Source: Cryptomeria japonica (lineage: Eukaryota > Streptophyta > Pinopsida > Cupressales > Cupressaceae). From it: 64,000 nt of DNA. Position 1 is the first letter of the stretch, and each line of letters opens with the position of its first letter. Both the position numbers and the translations under genes were made by a program. Location of the stretch: the NCBI RefSeq assembly GCF_030272615.1, contig NC_081414.1, forward strand, positions 910,601,009 through 910,665,008, in the 5' to 3' direction. Below are positions 57,806-64,000 of this stretch, in pieces. The notes beneath the pieces were generated by a model, which did no database searches, was not told where the DNA came from, and saw only the letters and a list, made by a program, of their open reading frames with translations.

Positions 57806-60787
57806 GTTTGAAGTGCACATTTATGAAAGTGAAAAAGTGGGTGTTTGATTCATGTCTTATGATTCCAAGAGTGGATGATGAAATTTTTATGGATGAGCGA
57901 TCTCGTTTTACAAAAGGGTGGATATCAAAAAAGTTCTCTTTGAGATTGTGTGTCTGGTTTCAAATAATTGTGAGATGAGGTGTAGCAAGGTTTTTAAAAA
58001 GCATAAGCTACCTAGTTTTGACCTATCTAGATGCTTAGTAATGCCTCTTAGGATGATTGTTTTTAGATGTAGAGACTCACTGGAGAGTATGTTTGTTGAT
58101 ATGATTTAGCAATATCCCAAAAGAACTAAGGACAAAAAATTTCTTTGTTTGAGAGTTGAATGGAATTTTGATTGTTTTGGAGTGAGCTTTGAAATGAATG
58201 TGGAAATATTGGAATTTCTACTAGGTGACTATGAGATTGCTGAATGATTTGGTGGAAAATGTGGAAGATGCGTGAATTATGGAAGATGTAAAACCTTTAG
58301 AAAGGGTAATTTGTAAATGAGATAAGTGATTTGGAAATGAAATATGGTTTTGACAAATGGAGTATGTTTTGGAAATATTTATGAAAATGATGAGTGATTT
58401 TGGATGAATTTAATTTGGATGAATTTGATGAGTGATGTGGAAATGAAATATGTTTTTGAAATGATTTGAATTTGATTAAGGAAAATGAATGATTTATGAA
58501 AAGATGAAAGATATGTGAATGAGAAGTATGTTTTTTGGAAATGATGTGTGAAAAAGGAAATATGAAAATGTGAAATAATTTGTGAGAAAATGGAGAAAGA
58601 TAGGTGAATTTAGAATATGACGTTATGAATTTAATGAATTATGGAAGATGTGGGAATTTGAAGTGTGATTTAAATGTGTATGAGATATGGAGGATATTTG
58701 AAAATGATTTGAATTTGATGTGAAGATGTTGGATTTTTTAAAATGATTTAAGATAAAATATGGAAGATTTAAAAAATGATTCGAGAATGTGATTTGGAAA
58801 ATTTTTTATTTTGAAAAATGATGGGAAAATGATTTGAAATGAAAGATTTAGAAAATGATTTTTGATTTATGAAGGATGGATGAGTTTTGAAATGGATGGG
58901 TGAACATGTGGAATATAGAAGATTTGGAATTTTGATTTATGGTAAAGCAATGATTTATGAAAGATGAAAGATATGTGAATTAGAAGTATGTTTGTGGAAA
59001 TGATGTGTGAAATGAAAAATGAAGATATGTGAATGAGAATTTCTAATAGGTGATTGCGGGTTGTGGAATGTATGATGGGGGAATGTGTTGGCCGTGATTG
59101 TGTTTGTATGATAAAACTCTTCTTTGAAACAAATCTTGTGATGTGAGGGGTTCTAATTCAAAATCATCAGTGAAATCGTAACTAAAATTGTGATAGTGAT
59201 GGATGAAGGTGCGATGCTTTAACAACAGTTTACGGTTTTTGTACAAGAAACTTCTTTTTTTTTGGATTTTATTTTCACTTTGTTTTTTATTGGTTTGTCG
59301 ATAAATTGACTTATTGGCATATTTGAGAGATTTCCAAACACAAAGCATTGATGGCTTTTTCAAGAATTTTGTTTTTGGGATGTAACTTGTTTCAAATGGT
59401 GGATGATTTCTTTGACAAGAAGACACAACACACAAGCACATAGAAAAACTTCATTTCTCTTGATAATTGTTGATGTTTGTTTAGGATCTTTTCAAATCCT
59501 CTTTTGTTTTCATAGGTTTTGAACAAACAAAAGAAAAATCAAATAGACTCTACTATTGTCAAAAAAAATCATTCCTAATATCAATAGTCCACACTTGATA
59601 CTCTGTTAGCTCAAACAGCCCTATCACACCCTAAGGTACTCCCTTTTTTTGCCTTTGTCTAGAATTTGAACCAAAGATAATTGCACCTCAATTGGATCAT
59701 TTTCTTAGGAGATATATGGTGAGTGTCTTGGGGGTGGATTCTTCCCCACCCTTGCACTATGATATTGCAAATGTTTGGCTTATGTTTGGTCTTTAGGGAT
59801 AAACTCCCTCGGGAGGCTTCCCAACCTTTTAAAAAAAGGCTTTATGTATCTCAAGGATACTGGGGGAAGGCTAATTGCTGAGCAGAACCGTTGAATGTGA
59901 TTTTTATAATATTCATATTTGATTATAGTGGATTGGAATACTTGGCGTTAGTCATTCCCCTCACACTGGCCTTATAGGCATCTCAGGAGGGAAGGCTTGC
60001 TAAAGGTTTTATCTTAATGCTAAATTGAAAGAAAGCAAGTAATGGTGTGTTTGTCTTTTTTATCACCTAATTAAGGGGAGAGCGTATACCTACCACCTTT
60101 GATTCACAGAATACACTCTCTCTTTTTAGCCTTTTAAATTGCACATGTGAACTAATTGCTACTTGAAGATGTTCCAACAAACATGGTGTTCATTTTAATC
60201 CCACATAGAAAAATGAGTTTGTTTGTTCTTTTTAACCAAATATTGGAATGATTTTGACATTTAAAAAGTAGACTTGGAAATAAAACCTAGTCAACAAAAA
60301 ACAAATCGTGTAGCCTTGGTAAAAAAAAGTAAATGCGAGGTTTGTTTTTATGCACCAAAATGAAAATGTGGTTTTGTTTTAGATGCACCAAAGTAAAATG
60401 AAGTTCATTTTAATCTTTTTGAAAAACAAGAACGATTAAGTTCATTTTAATGCACCAAAATGAAGATGAAGTTTGTTTTAAGTGCACTAAAGTAAAATGA
60501 AGTTCATTTTTAATCCTTTTGTTGAAAAACAAGAAAGATTAAGTTCTTTTTATGCACTAAAATAATATAAAGTTGATTTTAAGTGCACCAGATTAAAATG
60601 AAGTTCATTTTTAATCCAAAGAAAACAAAATTTTTCTAACTAACTCCCTCCAAGACTTGCACAAAAAGTTAGAAAAACTGCAACTAAAACATGTAAAAAG
60701 TTAGTGCATATGGTGGGCTTGCAAGCCTAAAAACTTCATTTTTGTTACAAATTTGAGCTCTCTTCCCATTACAAAAGCATTATTTTG
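57806..60787 (-). other. T3 leader, left part
   Basis: Non-coding. 58230-59040 is purine-rich low-complexity DNA with repeated GAAAATGATTTGAA-like words. Around 59640-60010 short matches to the conserved leader block remain (GATTATAGTGG near 59920; complement of CCTTTAGCAAGCCTTCCC at about 59988-60006). 60352-60625 is a tandem repeat. Confidence 0.65.
60352..60625. repeat. 100-base tandem repeat, about 2.7 copies
   Basis: Units start GCACCAAAATGA at 60352, GCACCAAAATGA at 60452 and GCACTAAAAT at 60554. Most contain TAAAATGAAGTTCATTTTA, a 9-bp inverted repeat around one base. Confidence 0.85.
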
Positions 60788-62284
60788 TGTTGGCAATATT
60801 ACATTATAAGGATATTGAGAAGGTTGTTGATGATTATGGACATAACTGATTAAAGATGTTTTACTATCTTGATATTATTATTTTGTCATTGATGTCAAGA
60901 AATTGATTTTCTAATTCAGTATGATGTTACCATATCTTGAGAAATATGATATGAAGATTATAAAGGAGTCGGTAAAGACACATGAAAGAATATGATGAAT
61001 AAGGGGATAAGTTATTCAATGGGCAACTCTACCAAGTCAGACAATGATGAGATCTTGATGTTTTAGATTGTTTTAACATCATACATTTTTGTAAAATGTA
61101 AAGGTTAATACTATACTATGTTATCAAGCAAAGAACCTAGTCTGTAAACCCTAAGGAACCTAGTCGGTAAACCCTAAGGTTATCGCAGTTGGTTAATGAA
61201 GACAGAATGTCTACCAAGTGAAGTTTAGTATTCACCGAGTTGTAACCAAGCTATAACATAATGCATTAAATGTTTACATGTGATATTTAATGAAAGAAGC
61301 TGATGAGCTGGAGCGGATCAATGATTGGTAAGTCGTGGAAGAAGTTTGTTAAATGAATCTAAGGCAATGGAAAGTCGACAAGAAGATCTATAGCTTAGAT
61401 TGAACCGCATTACCCTAACACAAGTTCCAAGGTGAATGTGCAAGTTCCAAGGTGGGGTAAAACATTTTCAGATCGAAAGATACAATAAACCTGGACAAGA
61501 TTGAAGATCTGATGGCTATGATTGATCATGGGAAATGTGATCAAGGAGATTAAGCAGTTAGAAGATTGTTTATAAATAGGAAACTGTTGATAAACAATGT
61601 ATGCGGGCAAGTGTATGCACAGGGATGCTACATAGTGATTACCGAGCACAGAAGCTTGAAGACCTGTTAGAATAACAGATTATTGATGCCTAGCAGATAG
61701 ACAAGATTAGTTCTATGTCTAAATTGTATTGAGCAAATAGGAATCTTCTTTGACATTTTAGATGTGAAGTTGCAGATAGATTGTATTACTGTTATTTTGT
61801 GAAAGTGATAGGAAATCTCTTAACCGAGTGGACTTAACAGTCTTATATGTAAATCCTCTAACAAGGTGACATTCTGATTGAGTGTTTGAAATCCTTTGAC
61901 AAGGTCACTTCTAACAAAGTGAAGATCCTAACAGATCTGAGGGAAATCCCTTAACTGGGTCACATCTAGCAATGTGTTTGTAATCTTTAACAGGATTTGC
62001 TTTTAACTGAGCATACTCTAGAAGAGTATATTTCTTAGTGGGTCCGAAATCCCACAGTGGTTTTCCCATATTTGGGTTTCCACGTTAAATCTGGTGTTAT
62101 GAGGTTTATATTGTTCATATGCTTTTGAGTTTGCATGTTTGATAGTTTTTGGTTATATGATTGATATATGTTACTGAGGTTGAATCTGATGTTTTTATGG
62201 ATGATTAAGTTTGTATGATTCACCCCCCCCCTCTCATCTTGTTGTCTATTGGATATGTACTTATATTAAGTATCAGAACTATCA
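60788..62284 (+). mobile_element. S3: solo LTR of the C1 Copia family
   Basis: 1497 bp, TGTTGGCAATATT to GAACTATCA, flanked on both sides by ATTTTG (60782-60787 and 62285-62290). Its order of words matches the C1 LTR in the opposite orientation, including GGATATTGAGAAGGTTGTTG at the start and GATTCACCCCCCCC before the end. TATAAATAGG at 61571-61580 is a good TATA box. It probably arose by recombination between two LTRs of a full element. Confidence 0.88.
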
Positions 62285-62336
62285 ATTTTGTGGGGAACCA
62301 AAAGCAATAAAAGAATATCAATAGCACTACATTCAC

Positions 62337-62545
62337 ACCAAAAGCGCTAGTTTAAATAGAAGGCGCTAAAATTAACAGCAAAAGCGTTATTTTTGGCAGT
62401 AGCGCTAAAACATGCAATAAAAGTGCTAGAATACAAACAAAAGCGCTAGACTAAAAATAACAACGGTATTCTAAACATCCAGACAAAGCACAAAAACCCA
62501 AAACAAAAGCACTATATCGAGAGTCAAAAGCGCTAAAATGTTACT
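62337..62545. repeat. degenerate AAAAGCGCTA array after the T3 primer site
   Basis: About ten units spaced 18-25 bases, core CAAAAGCGCTA (sense TAGCGCTTTTG). In sense it begins about 70 bases past the primer site, the same place as the arrays of T1 and T2. Confidence 0.8.
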
Positions 62546-62610
62546 TGTGCATGAAAACGTGCAAGTTTCACAATGTTAGCTAAAAAAATTTAACTTTCTA
62601 ATATTTGATT

Positions 62611-62626
62611 CACATTGGGTTCACCA
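62611..62626 (-). other. primer binding site of T3
   Basis: Sense TGGTGAACCCAATGTG, two bases after the LTR; same type as T2. Confidence 0.7.
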
Positions 62627-62628
62627 AA

Positions 62629-64000
62629 TGATATTGTGAGAAATGGCTACAAGAGTCAAAAGAAAAGCTCAATGTTAATATGTTAGTTCAACTATGAAGC
62701 CAAAACAAAGAACTAAAAACCATTTCAAAACATATTCAAAGGAGATTTAAAAGCAAAATGAAGAAAGCACAAACAAACAAACAAACAAAGATTAGTTATT
62801 CCTAAGATGCCTCCATGATGCTTTAATGATTGTTCCTCCCTTTTTTCTCTTCTATCCAAGTCCCAAATGAATGAAGCTCTCAACTTTTAGCACAAGCCAT
62901 GGATGCCATATGGAGATTCAAGATTGTTTGAAAATGCTTTAACAAGATGCTATGCAAATATAAATGACGATGCTATGAGAAAACTCTAAATGTCTATTCT
63001 ATTATCAGTATAGTAACAATGTTCTAATGCTTCCTCCTTTGATTGAGGAATGAGGCTCTATTTATAGGCAAAATAGTGGATCGATGGTCAAGATTGATCT
63101 CGTTTGTGAAGGGCTATGATTGAATGATTTATGATCCATGTCATGGTTTTCAACCCAATCCTATGTTGACAAGTGTCAACATGAGATGGCTTGAAAGTAG
63201 AGGGAAGGAGCATTAAATGCTTGAAGGGACATGATGGTTACCCTAGGGGGTTGGGTTAGTGGATAAAAATTTTATCCAAAGGATAAACTCTTGTGCAAGG
63301 GTTAAAGGGATAACCATGGTCAAAGCAATGAATGCTTAAAGAAACCCATGGATTAAAAAGGATGGTTAAGTTAGAGGAAAGTCTCTAACCCAAGGTAGAA
63401 GGTGAATTAACCATTAATGGTTATGTAAGAGCCTTACAAGTTTGGAAGACTTTGGAGGTTATCTTGTTAAAGAAATAAAGCCTTTAATGCTTTATGAAGA
63501 CTTTGCATGGTTTTTAGAAGTGACCCCTTCTTAAGGAATGTGCAAATGTTTAGGAGGGAAATAAGCTAATTAGAATGGATTAGAATATTCTAGAAGAAGG
63601 GTTAGTGTGCAAGTGGATTTTGTAGGAGAATGCAAGTGGGAGGGATTTTTAGGATTTTTAAATAAATATAAATTTATTTAAATACGTGCAACTTGCATTT
63701 GGATAGATATTTATAAAAAAAAATCATTTATTTAAATGTGAGAGGGATTTAATTAAATTTGAATTTAATTAAATGTGAAAGAGGGATTTAATTAAAGAAA
63801 TAGGCTTAAGAGGACTCTAGAAGGAAGTCATTAAAGGCATCAAGACTTTGAGGAAAACCATTAAAAGCTTAAGAAGACTCTAGAAGGAAACTATTAAAGG
63901 CTTGAAGACTTTAAAGGAAGCCATTAAAGGTTTCAAGTGGGTGAGGATAAATGGGATTTTAAATAAATAATTTGTTTATTTAAAATAGTGGTGCAACTTG
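62629..64000 (-). repeat. T3 5' LTR, cut by window edge
   Basis: Plus strand starts TGATATTGTGAG. It runs off the window. Near 63650-63790 and 63955-63990 it has AT palindromes like those of the T1 LTR, and at 63820-63940 short repeats of ATTAAAGGCTTGAAGACTTT type. Confidence 0.75.
63058..63067 (-). promoter_or_regulatory. TATA box in T3 LTR
   Basis: Sense CTATAAATAG within GCCTATAAATAGAGCC, a canonical plant TATA box about 430 bases before the LTR end. Confidence 0.6.

Larger units (their letters stand above)
45953..64000 (-). mobile_element. T3: old Tat-like gypsy element, fragmented by insertions
   Basis: Minus-strand pieces 45953-46575, 49897-53647, 54900-60787 and 62285-64000 join into one Tat-like element: 5' LTR running off the right edge, primer site, leader, gag, zinc finger, protease with G-patch, RT, two RNase H domains and integrase. 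It also probably continues left of G1. Protein similarity to T1 is clear throughout, but frames are heavily broken. N1, S2, S3 and G1 all inserted later. The 3' LTR is not in view. Confidence 0.88.

Noticed and set aside
59043-59441. 132-codon minus-strand frame in the T3 leader
   Set aside because: Low-complexity Lys/Ser-rich translation in a non-coding leader, no homolog in T1 or T2 leaders.

Overview
The window looks like intergenic chromatin from a seed plant with a large, transposon-filled genome. The plant assignment rests on Ty3/gypsy elements of the plant Tat type (second, archaeal-type RNase H after the first), an antisense plant-mobile-domain reading frame, a scrap of pentatricopeptide-repeat gene, and long Copia LTRs with the initiator-Met primer site. 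A gymnosperm is my best guess, from element size and nesting, but that is inference. I found no intact host gene, rRNA, tRNA or CRISPR array.

Layout. 1-868 is host DNA with a PPR gene scrap. 874-17260 is T1, a complete Tat-type Ty3/gypsy element on the minus strand (target duplication ATCAC, LTRs differing at 8 sites plus one 16-base gap). 17266-19669 is host DNA ending in a pyrimidine-rich tract. 19675-34408 is C1, a Ty1/copia element on the minus strand (duplication ACCTC); its reverse transcriptase is interrupted at about 22530-29525 by T2, the 5' half of another Tat-like element on the plus strand. 34414-36224 is unassigned, then probably the 3' flank of T3. 36230-45952 is G1, a chromovirus-like gypsy element on the minus strand (duplication ATGAG), itself carrying a solo LTR S1 (39760-41094). 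From about 45953 to the window end runs T3, an old Tat-like element on the minus strand, broken up by N1 (46576-49896, a non-coding LTR element), S2 (about 53648-54899, probable solo LTR) and S3 (60788-62284, solo LTR of the C1 family).

How the parts work. In each Tat-like element the sense order is LTR, primer site, very long leader, gag, zinc finger, protease, G-patch, reverse transcriptase, RNase H, archaeal-type RNase H, integrase. T1 adds a 3' region with an antisense plant-mobile-domain gene. Every coding region is broken by stops or frameshifts, mostly of the C-to-T type. T1 has near-identical LTRs but a heavily broken coding region, so it was probably copied in trans by a relative.

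The most unusual signals are non-coding. (1) Seven tandem hairpins upstream of the antisense gene of T1 (2541-2814) have covarying stems and a fixed loop. (2) A leader segment is shared by T1, T2 and, partly, T3 although their LTRs are unrelated; in T1 and T2 it contains an 8-bp conserved stem. (3) Degenerate arrays of about 20-base period with a GCG-pyrimidine core lie just after the primer site in all three Tat-like elements, and T1 has an inverted copy near its 3' end.
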